From contig JAEBDY010000004.1 of NCBI GenBank assembly GCA_049997955.1, positions 310,001 to 374,000 of the forward strand: 64,000 bases of DNA, read 5' to 3'. This DNA is from Umezawaea sp049997955. Lineage in GTDB: Bacteria; Actinomycetota; Actinomycetes; Mycobacteriales; Pseudonocardiaceae. The notes below the pieces were generated by a model. It made no database searches and was not told the origin of the DNA. It saw only the letters and a list, made by a program, of their open reading frames with translations. The translations under genes were made by a program, and so were the position numbers. This document shows, one piece after another, positions 40,820 through 49,683 of this stretch (the first letter of the stretch is position 1; each line of letters begins with the position of its first letter).

Positions 40820-42883
40820 TCAGAAGCTGAGTTCGCCCGGTGGTCGGGCCGCACCGAACAGGGCACCGGACGCCAGGTCGGCGCCCGCCGCGGTCCACGA
40901 CGCGGCCTGCTCCTCGGTGTCGACGCCGCCGACGAGGATCGCCGCGCCCGACCCGTGCACCAGCGCGGCCAGTTCGGTCGCGAACGGCGACCGCGCCAAC
41001 CGAACGGACTTCACCGGCAGCTCCTCCACCAGCGCGAGGTCGGCCGAACCCCCGTCGAAGCCGTCCAGCATCGTCGCCACGCCCATGTCGGCCAGCACGC
41101 CGAAGTTGTCGGCCGCCTCCGGCACCCGCAGCGCTTGCGCGGACATCCCGATCGTCAGCCGCCCCGGCCGCAGCCCGGTCTCCTTGAGCACCCGCACGAC
41201 CCGGTTGATCAGGTCGGCGTCCGCGGCCTGGTAGGCCGTGAGGCCGACGATCAGCGGCACGTTCTTCCACCACACCGCCTGACCGCTCGCCGAGCGCAGC
41301 AGCCACTCGCCCAGCGGCAGGATCAGCCCGGTCTGCTCGGCGAGGTCGGCGCACCGCGCGTGGGTGAGCCGACCGAGGTCGGGGTGGTCCCAGCGCAGCA
41401 GCGCCTCCACGCCCGCGGTCGCGCCGTCGGCGAGCCGCACCACGGGCCGGTAGACCGCGATCACCTCGCCCTGCTCCCACGCGCCCGGCATCGACACGGC
41501 CAGCGACTGCTCCTCGCGGTCCTGCGCGTCCTGGTCGGGGTGGTAGAGCTCCCACTGGCCGCGCCTGGTCTTCGCCCGGCGCAGCGCGAGATCGGCGGCG
41601 CGGAGCAGTTCGACGGGGTCCACGTCCGGCGACGGCCGGTGCACCACGCCCACGCTGACCGACACGGCCAGCCCGTGACCGTCCACGAAGGTCGGTTCGG
41701 CGAGTTCGGCGTTGATCTCCGCCACGATGGTCGCCACGTCCGGCGTCGTCGGCGAGTTCTCCAGCAGGATGCCGAACTCGTCGCCGTCGAACCGGGCGAT
41801 CATGGCCTTCTCGCGGGACAGCACGACCTTCAGGCACTGCGCGACGTGCACCAGCAGCCGGTCACCGGCCTGCCTGCCGAGGCTGTTGCAGACCATGCCG
41901 AACGCGTCGAGGTCGAGGTGCAGCAGGGTGACGCCGCAGGTCGGGTCGGCCTGCCGCAGCGCGGCCTCCAGGTGGCTGCCGAAGTACTGCCGGTTCGGCA
42001 GGCCGGTCAGCACGTCGTGCAGGACCTGCCGCTTCAGCTCGCCCTGCAGCAGCATCAGCTCGGTGCCGTCCTCGACCACGATCACGAGGTGGCTCGGCTC
42101 GTCGTCGGCGCCGCGCAGCAGCGAGGTGGTCAGCGAGATCCTCGCGGTCTCGCCGTTCTTCCGGATCAGGCGCTGCGACTGGCGGATGCGGGTCTCGGTG
42201 CCGTCGAGCAGCGTCCGCATCGCGTCGCGCAGCACGTCGGCGGAATCGGGGTGCACCAGGTCGAACAGCGTGGTGCCGGTCAGCTCCGCGGGGAGGTACC
42301 CGAGGATGTCGCCGATCGCGGCGTTGGCCCGCACGAGCTGGCCGTCCAAGCCGATGATCATGATGCCGCTCGACGAGGACGTCGCCACCTCGTCGAACCG
42401 CGCCTCGCTCTCGCGCAGGTTCGACTTCGCGTCCCGGACCGCCTTGAACAGCGAGAGCTGCATGCTCTCCTGCTGCGCGATGACGGAGCGCTGGTTCTCG
42501 GCCAGGAAGCCGACGGCCAGCGCTCCGAGACCGAGCACGATGCGCTCGGCCGTCTCCTCCACGGGCTGGAACTCCGGAAGCGCCAGCAGGCCCTTGCCCA
42601 GCACCTCCAGCGTGCAGCGCAGACCGGGTTCGCCGATGTACCCCAAGGCGCACAACCGTTGTCCCGCGCGTTCCAGCACTTCGGCGTCGTGCTGCCCGCG
42701 CACGAGCGCGTCGCACACGACGTCCAGCTGCTCGCCCAGTTCCCGGTCGAGCTCCTCCGAGGTGAGCGGAACGACGACGACACGGCTGAGGAGGTAGGTC
42801 CACTTGCGGGCAAGGGCTCTCCGCCTGCGCGTTAACTCAGGCTGTGGTGACGAGGCGTCCGGACTCTGGCCTGGGTTGGGCAT
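40820..42883 (-). CDS. PAS-GGDEF-EAL protein with degenerate EAL domain
   Basis: 687 aa, cytoplasmic. An N-terminal helical region (about 1-150) is followed by a PAS domain (about 160-280, GIMIIGLDGQLVRANAAIGD). The GGDEF domain (about 285-445) has active site FDGDEFGIL (DGDEF instead of GGDEF, which can still be active). The C-terminal EAL-like domain keeps GVEALLRWDHPDLG, but the DDFGTG metal loop reads DGFDGG and the catalytic Lys/Asp region reads VKSVRLARSPF. The protein is therefore probably a c-di-GMP cyclase or binder rather than a phosphodiesterase. The domain order matches Streptomyces regulators of development such as CdgA/RmdA. Third-party partners are not visible; the gene stands alone. 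Confidence 0.88.
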   Translation of the reverse strand: MPNPGQSPDASSPQPELTRRRRALARKWTYLLSRVVVVPLTSEELDRELGEQLDVVCDALVRGQHDAEVLERAGQRLCALGYIGEPGLRCTLEVLGKGLLALPEFQPVEETAERIVLGLGALAVGFLAENQRSVIAQQESMQLSLFKAVRDAKSNLRESEARFDEVATSSSSGIMIIGLDGQLVRANAAIGDILGYLPAELTGTTLFDLVHPDSADVLRDAMRTLLDGTETRIRQSQRLIRKNGETARISLTTSLLRGADDEPSHLVIVVEDGTELMLLQGELKRQVLHDVLTGLPNRQYFGSHLEAALRQADPTCGVTLLHLDLDAFGMVCNSLGRQAGDRLLVHVAQCLKVVLSREKAMIARFDGDEFGILLENSPTTPDVATIVAEINAELAEPTFVDGHGLAVSVSVGVVHRPSPDVDPVELLRAADLALRRAKTRRGQWELYHPDQDAQDREEQSLAVSMPGAWEQGEVIAVYRPVVRLADGATAGVEALLRWDHPDLGRLTHARCADLAEQTGLILPLGEWLLRSASGQAVWWKNVPLIVGLTAYQAADADLINRVVRVLKETGLRPGRLTIGMSAQALRVPEAADNFGVLADMGVATMLDGFDGGSADLALVEELPVKSVRLARSPFATELAALVHGSGAAILVGGVDTEEQAASWTAAGADLASGALFGAARPPGELSF

Positions 42884-43011
42884 TTTCGTTGGCCTACTTG
42901 TGATGTCGAGGTGCGCGGGAGTTTACCCACTCGTCGTCTTCCCACGTTCGGCCGTCAGCGTGAAGCGCCATCACTCGATCGTGATACCGGACTCGCTCAG
43001 GTGACGCTGCG

Positions 43012-43830
43012 CTAGGGCTTCACCCCGACACCCGCGTAGACCAGCATGTTCATGTCCGGGGAGTCCGAGATGTCGGAGGGGCCCTCCGGACGCCACTCGC
43101 CGCACCCGACCAGACCCGGCTCCACGAGGTCGAAACCCTTGAGCAGATCGGTGATCTGGGAATGCGTCCGCAGGTTCATCTGGTCGCGGCTCTTGCTGCG
43201 CTTGATGACCTCGGTGGCGTCGGTCACCTCGTCGCCCTGGTGGTCGGCGGAGGCGTGCGTGACGGCCAGGTAGCTGCCCGGCGCGAGCGCGTCGCGGTAG
43301 CGGGTCAGCAGGCCGGGCAGGTCCGACGCGTCGTCCACCCAGTGCAGCATCAGCAGCATGAGCAGGCCGACGGGCTCGTCGAAGTCCAGCAGCCGCCGCG
43401 CCTCCGGGCTCGTCAGGATGGCCTCGGGGTCGCGCATGTCCGCGTGCACGATCGCCGCGCCCGCGTTGCCGGACAGCATCAGCTCGCTGTGCGCCACCGC
43501 GATCGGGTCGCGGTCGACGTAGACGATCCGGCACTTCGGATCGCGCGACTGCGCGACCTCGTGCACGTTGGACACGGTCGGGATGCCCGATCCGATGTCG
43601 AGGAACTGGCGGATGCCCTGGTCCATCATGAACCGCACGGCGCGCCCGAGGAACGCCCGGTTCACCCTGGCGGCCTGCCGGAGACCCGGCATGATCTGCT
43701 CGATCTGGGCCCCGACCTCGCGGTCGACCGCGAAGTTGTGGCCACCGCCGAGGATGTAGTCGTAGGTCCTGGCCATGCTCGGAACGGAAATGTCGACGTC
43801 CTGGGGAACCCAGTCCCGCTGTTGCGCCAC
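43012..43830 (-). CDS. SAM-dependent methyltransferase, DUF574/Methyltransf_19 type
   Basis: 272 aa from the GTG at 43830 (GAGG 9 nt upstream). Alternative in-frame starts are at 43836 and 43845. Family landmarks are DISVPSMARTYDYILGGGHN near the start, the SAM loop FLDIGSGIPTVSNVHEVAQ, VYVDRDPIAVAHS, and the C-terminal GLVGCGEWRPEG. This family is large in actinomycetes and of mostly unknown substrate. It is divergent from the P450 gene with a 165-bp intergenic region. Confidence 0.88.
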   Translation of the reverse strand: MAQQRDWVPQDVDISVPSMARTYDYILGGGHNFAVDREVGAQIEQIMPGLRQAARVNRAFLGRAVRFMMDQGIRQFLDIGSGIPTVSNVHEVAQSRDPKCRIVYVDRDPIAVAHSELMLSGNAGAAIVHADMRDPEAILTSPEARRLLDFDEPVGLLMLLMLHWVDDASDLPGLLTRYRDALAPGSYLAVTHASADHQGDEVTDATEVIKRSKSRDQMNLRTHSQITDLLKGFDLVEPGLVGCGEWRPEGPSDISDSPDMNMLVYAGVGVKP

Positions 43831-43996
43831 GGTCACACACCTCATTCGGCTGGTGAAGCGACGATGGTAGGCGACACGTCGGCCGATCGAGACCGGCAAG
43901 TGTGTGATCGGACGCCACCCGAACGGGTGCTGGGCGTCTCCGCCGAATAGACCCTATGGTGGGCGATTCCATTCGGCTTCCATTCGAGGAGCGATG

Positions 43997-45316
43997 ATGT
44001 CCGTCCCGGTGGCTCATGGCCGCTGGCCTTTCGTCGGACACACACCGTCGATGCTCAGGCAGCGGTTCAGGTTCACGTCGTCCCTGCGGGCCGAGGGCGA
44101 GATCGTGAGAATCTATCTCGGCCCGATGGAAACATATTTCGTGACAAGTCCCGAACTGGTGCACAAAGTGCTGGTCACCGAGGGCGGCAGTTTCCGCAAA
44201 GGCGCGATGTTCGACAAGTTCCGCCCGTACCTCGGCAACGGGCTGGTGCTGTCGAACGGCCCGTTCCACCGCAGGCAGCGCAAGCTCATCCTGCCCGCGT
44301 TCCACCGCGAGCGGATCACCCGCTACGCCGGGACCATGGTCCGCGCGGCGGCCGACCTGGTCGGTTCGTGGACGCCCGGCGAGGTCCGCGTGGTCGAGGA
44401 GGACATGCAGGGCTTGGCGGTCACCGTCGTCGGCGAGGCGCTGTTCTCGACCGAGATGGGCAAGCGCGCCATCGAGGAGGTCCGCCGGTCCATCTTCGTG
44501 GTGATCAAGCAGGGCATGGTCCGCGCGCTGTCCCCCGGCTTCGTGGAGAAGCTGCCCATCCCTGGCAACCGGCAGTTCGACCAGTCCGTCCAGCGGATGC
44601 GCGCGATCGTGCTCAAAGTGGTCGCGAGCTGGCGAAACGACGGTGTGGACCACGGCGACGTGCTGTCGATGCTGCTGCTCGCCCAGGACGACTCCGGCGC
44701 GGGCATGACCGACCAGCAGACCTACGACGAGGTCCTGACGCTGCTCACCGCGGGGATCGAGACGACCGCGCTGGCGCTGTCGTGGATCTTCCACGAGATC
44801 GCCCGCCACCCCGAGGTCGAACGGCGGCTGGTCGCCGAGATCGACGAGGTGCTGGACGGCCGCCCGGTCGGCGTCGAGGACGTGGCGCGGCTGACCTACG
44901 CGCACCAGGTGGTCAACGAGGTGCTGCGCCTGTACCCCATCTGGTTCCTGATGCGCCGGGCCACCGCCGACGTCGATCTCGGCGACGTGCGAATTCCCGA
45001 AGGCTCCGAAGTGATCGTGAGTCCGCACGCGCTGCACTCCGATCCGAATTCCTACCCCGACCCCGACCGTTTCGATCCGGACCGGTGGTCACCCGAACGT
45101 GCCGATGACGTGCCGAAAGGCGCATTTATTCCATTCGGCGCGGGCACGCGCCACTGCGTCGGCAACGTCTTCGCGCAAACCGAGATCGTCATCACCGTGG
45201 CCACCGTGCTCGCGCAATGGCGATTGGTCCCGGTCCCGGAACGGCCGGTGCGCGTGAAGTTCACCTCCGCCGCCTATCCCGTCGGGCTGGCGATGAAAGC
45301 AATTCCCCGTCACTAG
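43997..45316 (+). CDS. Cytochrome P450
   Basis: 439 aa. The ATG at 43997 follows GAGGAG; an ATG at 43994 is equally in frame. I-helix LLTAGIETTALALSW, ExxR as EVLRLYP, and haem ligand loop FGAGTRHCVGNVFAQ with Cys at about residue 387. The N terminus (GRWPFVGHTPSML) lacks a membrane anchor, so it is a soluble bacterial P450. Redox partners are not encoded nearby. It lies 16 nt upstream of a secreted alpha/beta hydrolase and is probably co-transcribed with it. The pair may be part of a small secondary-metabolite or xenobiotic unit (inference). Confidence 0.92.
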   Translation: MSVPVAHGRWPFVGHTPSMLRQRFRFTSSLRAEGEIVRIYLGPMETYFVTSPELVHKVLVTEGGSFRKGAMFDKFRPYLGNGLVLSNGPFHRRQRKLILPAFHRERITRYAGTMVRAAADLVGSWTPGEVRVVEEDMQGLAVTVVGEALFSTEMGKRAIEEVRRSIFVVIKQGMVRALSPGFVEKLPIPGNRQFDQSVQRMRAIVLKVVASWRNDGVDHGDVLSMLLLAQDDSGAGMTDQQTYDEVLTLLTAGIETTALALSWIFHEIARHPEVERRLVAEIDEVLDGRPVGVEDVARLTYAHQVVNEVLRLYPIWFLMRRATADVDLGDVRIPEGSEVIVSPHALHSDPNSYPDPDRFDPDRWSPERADDVPKGAFIPFGAGTRHCVGNVFAQTEIVITVATVLAQWRLVPVPERPVRVKFTSAAYPVGLAMKAIPRH

Positions 45317-45332
45317 TTGGAGGTAGTTCTCC

Positions 45333-46349
45333 GTGCGTTCGCTGTTATTCCGCCGGTTGTGCGCCACCGTGCTGCTCACCGCGGCCTCGTGCCTCGTCCC
45401 CCCGGCAGGTCCGGCAGGCGCGGCCGCCGTCACGTGCGAGGAGGTGCGCGTCCCGGTCTCGCTCGTGGGCACGACGCAGACCATGTACGGCAAGCTGTGC
45501 ACGCCGCAGGGCGCGACGGCGGTGCAGGTGCTCATCCCCGGCGGGACGTACAACGGGTCCTACTGGGACATCTCGTACAAGCCGGAGACCCGTTCGTACC
45601 GGCAGTCCATGAACAACGCCGGGTACGCGACGCTGGCCGTGGACCGGCTGGGCACCGGCAAGAGCTCGAAGCCGCTCAGCGCGCTGGTCACCGCGAGCGC
45701 ACAGGCGTCGGCCGTGCACCAGGTGATCCGGACGCTGCGGCCGCGGTTCGCGAAGGTCTTCGTCGGCGGCCACTCGATCGGCGCGGCGATGGCGATGATC
45801 GAGGCGGGCACGTACCGGGACGTGGACGGCGTGATCGTCACCGGCATGACGCACCGGATGAACCTGATCACCGTGCTCCCGGTGCTGGCCAACATGATCC
45901 CGGCGCCGCTGGACCTGAGGTTCCTCGGCTCGACGCTGGACCTCGGCTACCTGACGACCGCTCCCGGCACCCGGTTCAAGGCTTTCCACAGCCCCGGCCC
46001 GAACGTGGCGGAGGCGATGTCGTTCGACGAGTCCACGAAGGACGTCTTCGCGGTCACCGAGGCCGTCGACACGATCGTGCTGACGAACGTCCTGATCCCG
46101 TTCACCAAGCAGATCAACGTCCCGGTGCTGCTCGTGGTCGGCGACGGCGACACCCATTTCTGCGGTCAACCGCTGGGCAGCGACTGCTCGTCCGCCGCCG
46201 CGCTGCGCGCGTCCGAGGCCCCGTTCTTCTCCGGCGCGGCCCAGCTGCAGACCTACGTCCTGAGCGGCTACGGGCACTCCATCAACTACGCGCCCAACGC
46301 CCCGACCTACCACCAGGTGGTCAAGAACTGGGCCCGCACCGTCGGCTGA
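45333..46349 (+). CDS. Secreted alpha/beta hydrolase
   Basis: 338 aa. GTG start, with TTGGAGG 9 nt upstream. Signal peptide (RSLLFRRLCATVLLTAASCL, cleavage near AGAAAV). The catalytic Ser is in VFVGGHSIGAAMAMIEAG (GxSxG), Asp probably in LLVVGDGDTHFC, and His in LSGYGHSINYAPNA. Similar to exported esterase/lipase-like proteins of actinomycetes. Clustered with the P450. A strong terminator follows at 46445-46480. Confidence 0.87.
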   Translation: MRSLLFRRLCATVLLTAASCLVPPAGPAGAAAVTCEEVRVPVSLVGTTQTMYGKLCTPQGATAVQVLIPGGTYNGSYWDISYKPETRSYRQSMNNAGYATLAVDRLGTGKSSKPLSALVTASAQASAVHQVIRTLRPRFAKVFVGGHSIGAAMAMIEAGTYRDVDGVIVTGMTHRMNLITVLPVLANMIPAPLDLRFLGSTLDLGYLTTAPGTRFKAFHSPGPNVAEAMSFDESTKDVFAVTEAVDTIVLTNVLIPFTKQINVPVLLVVGDGDTHFCGQPLGSDCSSAAALRASEAPFFSGAAQLQTYVLSGYGHSINYAPNAPTYHQVVKNWARTVG

Positions 46350-46444
46350 CCGGGCGGCGTCGACACCACCGTGGTGAACCTGCTGGCAGCACTGGGTTTG
46401 ACGACGCTGCTGTTCCGGAACTTCCGCGCCTGAAAGGCATCGCG

Positions 46445-46480
46445 GGATGTCCGGCGACCACCCCCGGTCGCCGGACATCC
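46445..46480 (+). terminator. Terminator of the P450-hydrolase unit
   Basis: A perfect 15-bp stem GGATGTCCGGCGACC (46445-46459) / GGTCGCCGGACATCC (46466-46480) with a 6-nt loop. Confidence 0.85.
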
Positions 46481-46540
46481 ATGTTTCGCCCGTGATCCGC
46501 ACGGGTAAGCCCACTCCGCCCCGGAGGAGAGGAGTGGACC

Positions 46541-46990
46541 GTGCACCTGGCGACGTACGTGGGTTTGCTCGACAACGCCGAACGCTCGCTCGCCGACGCC
46601 TTCCGACTGGTCGCGACGAACGACTCGGTCGAGCCCGACGTGGCGCGCACGTGCGAAGGCCTGGCCGCCGCGAGCGACCGGCACGTCGATCGACTGGTGC
46701 CCGTCGTGCGGCGCTACGGCGAGCGCGACGGGGTGGAGTCGCGGGCCATGGGGCTGGAGAACGCCCGCCCCGGCAGTGCCGGGCTGCTGCGGGACCTGCT
46801 GGACGTCTACGCGCTCGCCGCGTTCGTCGATCTGACGTGGACGGTCGTGGCCCACGCGGCGCGCGGCCTGCGCGACAGCGCGCTGCTGGACGTGGCGGAG
46901 TCGTGCGAGCAGGAGACGGACCGCCAGCTGGTGTGGCTGCGCGCACGGGTGAAGCAGACCGCCCCGCACGTGCTCATCCCGACACCGTGA
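46541..46990 (+). CDS. Small helical protein, possibly ferritin-like
   Basis: 149 aa. GTG start with GGAGAGGAG upstream. All-alpha: four predicted helices, such as YVGLLDNAERSLADAFRLVA, DVARTCEGLAAASDRHVDRL, LLDVYALAAFVDLTWTVVAH and VAESCEQETDRQLVWLRARV. Periodic Glu/His/Asp residues (E, ASDRHVDR, CEQETDR) resemble a ferritin-like or DinB-like bundle, but the full ExxH metal pattern is not clear. No function assigned. Confidence 0.75.
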   Translation: MHLATYVGLLDNAERSLADAFRLVATNDSVEPDVARTCEGLAAASDRHVDRLVPVVRRYGERDGVESRAMGLENARPGSAGLLRDLLDVYALAAFVDLTWTVVAHAARGLRDSALLDVAESCEQETDRQLVWLRARVKQTAPHVLIPTP

Positions 46991-47003
46991 CCGGCCGGCC
47001 GCG

Positions 47004-47417
47004 CTAGGCGGTGGACGGGGCCGCCGCCACCTCGGCCCAGATCGTCTTGCCCCAGGACCGGACGGCACTCCCCCACCTCTGCGCGAGGTGGTCCACCACG
47101 ACCAGCCCCCGCCCGCGGTTCGCGCCGAAGCGGGACACGCCGAGAACCGGCAGGTGGTTCGGATCGGAGTCGTCGACCTCCAGCCGCACGATCCTCCGGT
47201 GGTCCGGCCGCCACAGCCGCGCGAACAGCGGCCTCACGCCGTGGTCGTAGGCGTTGCTGACCAGCTCGGTGGACAGCAGTTCGACGTCCTCGACGAAGTC
47301 GGCGTCCTCCTCGGCCAGCATGTCGCGGATGCTCGCGCGCAACTCGGCCAGCGGGGGTACAGGGTGGCGCTGGAGATCCACGTCGATCCGGGCCGGGTGT
47401 GGCTTCGAACTGGTCAT
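47004..47417 (-). CDS. Histidine-kinase-like ATPase (RsbW/anti-sigma type)
   Basis: 137 aa, single HATPase_c domain of the GHKL superfamily. N box ELLSTELVSNAYDHGVRPLF, G1-like VDDSDPNHLPVL, and G2 GRGLVVVDHLAQRWG. This is the stand-alone form found in large numbers in actinomycetes, where members act as anti-sigma factor kinases or signalling ATPases. No sigma or anti-anti-sigma gene is adjacent. Its stop lies 14 nt from the convergent helical-protein gene. Confidence 0.85.
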   Translation of the reverse strand: MTSSKPHPARIDVDLQRHPVPPLAELRASIRDMLAEEDADFVEDVELLSTELVSNAYDHGVRPLFARLWRPDHRRIVRLEVDDSDPNHLPVLGVSRFGANRGRGLVVVDHLAQRWGSAVRSWGKTIWAEVAAAPSTA

Positions 47418-47631
47418 CGCACTTCAACCTCGTGCCCGTCGTCCTCGGTGGTGCTCGGCACCGGACCGCCACCAGCTCCCGGTCAGGTCCATCGTGCTCA
47501 TCGGACGATGAAGCAGACGCCCCAGTTCCCTCGGACGAACAACCCCAAAAACCCGGAGTTCCCCATCCGGAAGCCGCGAAACCTCATCTCACCGTGTTCT
47601 TCCCCGGCTCCGGTACTCCGGACGCCCTGGT

Positions 47632-47637
47632 TGACAT
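47632..47637 (+). promoter_or_regulatory. Candidate -35 box for the redox-enzyme pair
   Basis: A consensus TTGACA at 47632-47637 lies 59 bp before the ATG at 47696. A -10 candidate TATTCC follows at about 15 bp. The remaining 47418-47631 holds nothing I can name. Confidence 0.4.
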
Positions 47638-47695
47638 TGGGCCGATCAGGGTATTCCAGGGTCGTCGACGATGACCGAGCCCTCAGGAGAGCACC

Positions 47696-48673
47696 ATGCG
47701 CCTTCCCCAGCCACGAGGACCGGTGAGCGCGGCGCTCGTCGAGGGGCTGCGCGGATCCGCCCCGCTGTCGATCGCCGTACCGGACCTGCCGGTGCACGAG
47801 GTCCTGCACGACGGGGACCTCCAGCTGTCGTTGTGGATCTGCTACGAGATGCACTACCGCGGGTTCGAGGGGGTCGACGACGGGTGGGAGTGGGATCCGT
47901 CGCTGATCGCCCTGCGCGGGGAGCTGGAGGGGCAGTGGCTGGCCGCGCTGCGCCTGCTGGCTCCGGCTCAGGACGTCGAAGCGGACGAGGTGCCCGCGGC
48001 ACTGGCCGCGCTGGTCGCCGCCGACGACGGTCCGTCGCTGGCGGGGTTCCTCCAGCGGGAGGCGACCCGTGAGCAGTTCCGCGAGTTCGTGGCGCTCCGG
48101 TCGGTCTACCACCTGAAGGAGGCCGACCCGCACTCGTGGGCCATTCCACGCCTGGAGGGGTCCGCCAAGGCCGCGCTCATGGAGATCCAGACCGACGAGT
48201 ACGGCGGCGGGCGGGTGGAGCGGATGCACTCCGAGCTGTTCCGCGACGTCATGCGCGCGCTCGACCTGGACGACACCTACGGTCGCTACGTGGACGAGGC
48301 GTCCGCGGTGACGCTCGCCGTCACCAACATGATCTCGCTGTTCGGCCTGCGGCGGGAGCTGAGCGGAGCGCTGATCGGACACCTGGCGGCGTTCGAGATG
48401 ACCTCGTCGCTGCCGAACCGCCGGTACGGCAACGGATTGCGCCGCCTGGGCGGGGACGCGACGGCGACCCGGTTCTACGACGAGCACGTGGAGGCCGACG
48501 CGGTGCACGAGCAGATCGCCGCGCACGACCTCTGCGGCGGGTACGCGCTCCAGCACCCGGAGGCGGCGGCCGACATCCTCTTCGGGGCGAAGGCGTGCCT
48601 GGCCGTCGAAGCGGAGTTCGGCAGGCACCTGCTCGAACGGTGGACGGAGAACTCCCTGTCCCGCACGGCGTGA
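47696..48673 (+). CDS. Iron-containing redox enzyme (haem-oxygenase-like diiron oxidase/oxygenase fold)
   Basis: 325 aa. The ATG follows AGGAG by 6 nt. Helical haem-oxygenase-like fold: SLWICYEMHYRGFEGVDDGW, FLQREATREQFREFVALRSV, KEADPHSWAIPRLEG, LMEIQTDEYGGGRVERMHSE and FYDEHVEADAVHEQIAAHDL provide regularly spaced Glu, His and Asp ligands as in HDO-type enzymes. Members oxidise small metabolites, but this one has no assigned substrate. It is followed 43 nt later by a CDGSH Fe-S protein, a recurrent pairing in actinomycetes that suggests electron delivery. Confidence 0.85.
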   Translation: MRLPQPRGPVSAALVEGLRGSAPLSIAVPDLPVHEVLHDGDLQLSLWICYEMHYRGFEGVDDGWEWDPSLIALRGELEGQWLAALRLLAPAQDVEADEVPAALAALVAADDGPSLAGFLQREATREQFREFVALRSVYHLKEADPHSWAIPRLEGSAKAALMEIQTDEYGGGRVERMHSELFRDVMRALDLDDTYGRYVDEASAVTLAVTNMISLFGLRRELSGALIGHLAAFEMTSSLPNRRYGNGLRRLGGDATATRFYDEHVEADAVHEQIAAHDLCGGYALQHPEAAADILFGAKACLAVEAEFGRHLLERWTENSLSRTA

Positions 48674-48716
48674 GATGGATTGTGTGGGATCCGATCGGAG
48701 GGGGTAACCGCACATC

Positions 48717-48941
48717 GTGGCCACATCACCGGAAAGTCGCGCGACCATCACGTCCTATGAGGACGGTCCGCTGCTCGTGCGCGGCGACTTCGAGCTGCGC
48801 ACGCAGTCCGGCGAGGTGATCGACGGAGGCCGCAGCACCGTGGCGCTGTGCCGGTGCGGGCTCTCCGCGATCAAGCCGCTGTGCGACGGAACCCACAAGG
48901 CCGGAAAGTTCCACGCGTCCGGGGGAGATCGCGAACGCTGA
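48717..48941 (+). CDS. CDGSH iron-sulfur protein
   Basis: 74 aa. The GTG start follows GGAGGGGG at 11 nt. The cluster-binding motif CRCGLSAIKPLCDGTHK has three Cys and one His ligand for a [2Fe-2S] cluster (CDGTH variant), followed by the typical AGKF. It is a single domain without a membrane anchor. Likely redox partner of the upstream haem-oxygenase-like enzyme. Confidence 0.92.
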   Translation: MATSPESRATITSYEDGPLLVRGDFELRTQSGEVIDGGRSTVALCRCGLSAIKPLCDGTHKAGKFHASGGDRER

Positions 48942-49014
48942 TCCCCAGCACGTGTGGGACCGAATCGTTCGGGTACTCCCGTACCCGGCACCACAACGGA
49001 AATACGGAGGAAGC

Positions 49015-49554
49015 GTGACGACGATCGAGAAGTCCGTAGACGTGGAAGTCCCCGTCACGACCGCGTACAACCAGTGGACGCAGTTCGAGTCCTTCCCGGC
49101 GTTCATGGAAGGCGTCGAGAAGATCAACCAGCTCACCCCCACCCGCACGCACTGGGTCACGAAGATCGGCGGCGTCAGCCGGGAGTTCGACGCCGAGATC
49201 ACCGAGCAGCACCCGGACGAGCGGATCGCCTGGCACACCGTGGGCGACACCGAGGAGGGCACGTCGCACGGCGGCGTGGTGACCTTCCACCGGATCAGCG
49301 ACACCACCACCAGGGTCAACCTGCAGATGGACTACCACCCGGAGTCCCTCATCGAGAAGGCGGGCGCCGCGCTGGGCGTGGTGGGCATCCGGGTGAAGGG
49401 CGACCTGGACCGCTTCAAGGACTTCATCGAGCAGCAGGGCACCGAGACCGGCGCGTGGCGCGGTGACGTCGACGCGGCGCCGCAGCACCACACGCCCCGC
49501 CCCGATGACGGTCGCGGCGAGCCGCCGCTGGCGAACGGCGCGCCGATTCTGTAG
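49015..49554 (+). CDS. SRPBCC-family (polyketide cyclase/dehydrase-like) protein
   Basis: 179 aa. GTG start with ACGGAGGAAGC. START-like fold: IEKSVDVEVPVTTAYNQWTQ, FESFPAFMEGVEKINQLTPT, THWVTKIGGVSREFDAEI, then a helix VKGDLDRFKDFIEQQGTETG. The C-terminal tail (about 148-179) is Pro/His-rich and disordered. It resembles the stand-alone cyclase/dehydrase proteins common in actinobacteria, often stress-related; ligand unknown. A terminator follows. Confidence 0.88.
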   Translation: MTTIEKSVDVEVPVTTAYNQWTQFESFPAFMEGVEKINQLTPTRTHWVTKIGGVSREFDAEITEQHPDERIAWHTVGDTEEGTSHGGVVTFHRISDTTTRVNLQMDYHPESLIEKAGAALGVVGIRVKGDLDRFKDFIEQQGTETGAWRGDVDAAPQHHTPRPDDGRGEPPLANGAPIL

Positions 49555-49568
49555 CAGCAGCAACGCTT

Positions 49569-49604
49569 CGAGGGCCCGATGCGGACATCCGCACCGGGCC
49601 CTCG
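49569..49604 (+). terminator. Terminator after the SRPBCC gene
   Basis: CGAGGGCCCG (49569-49578) / CGGGCCCTCG (49595-49604), extended inward by TGCGGA/TCCGCA after one mismatch. Confidence 0.8.
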
Positions 49605-49683
49605 CGCGTGTCCACCCTGCGTTAGCGGCCCGTGCACGACACAATGATGATCAGCACTCCCCCGACGAACCCCGGAGACGCAC

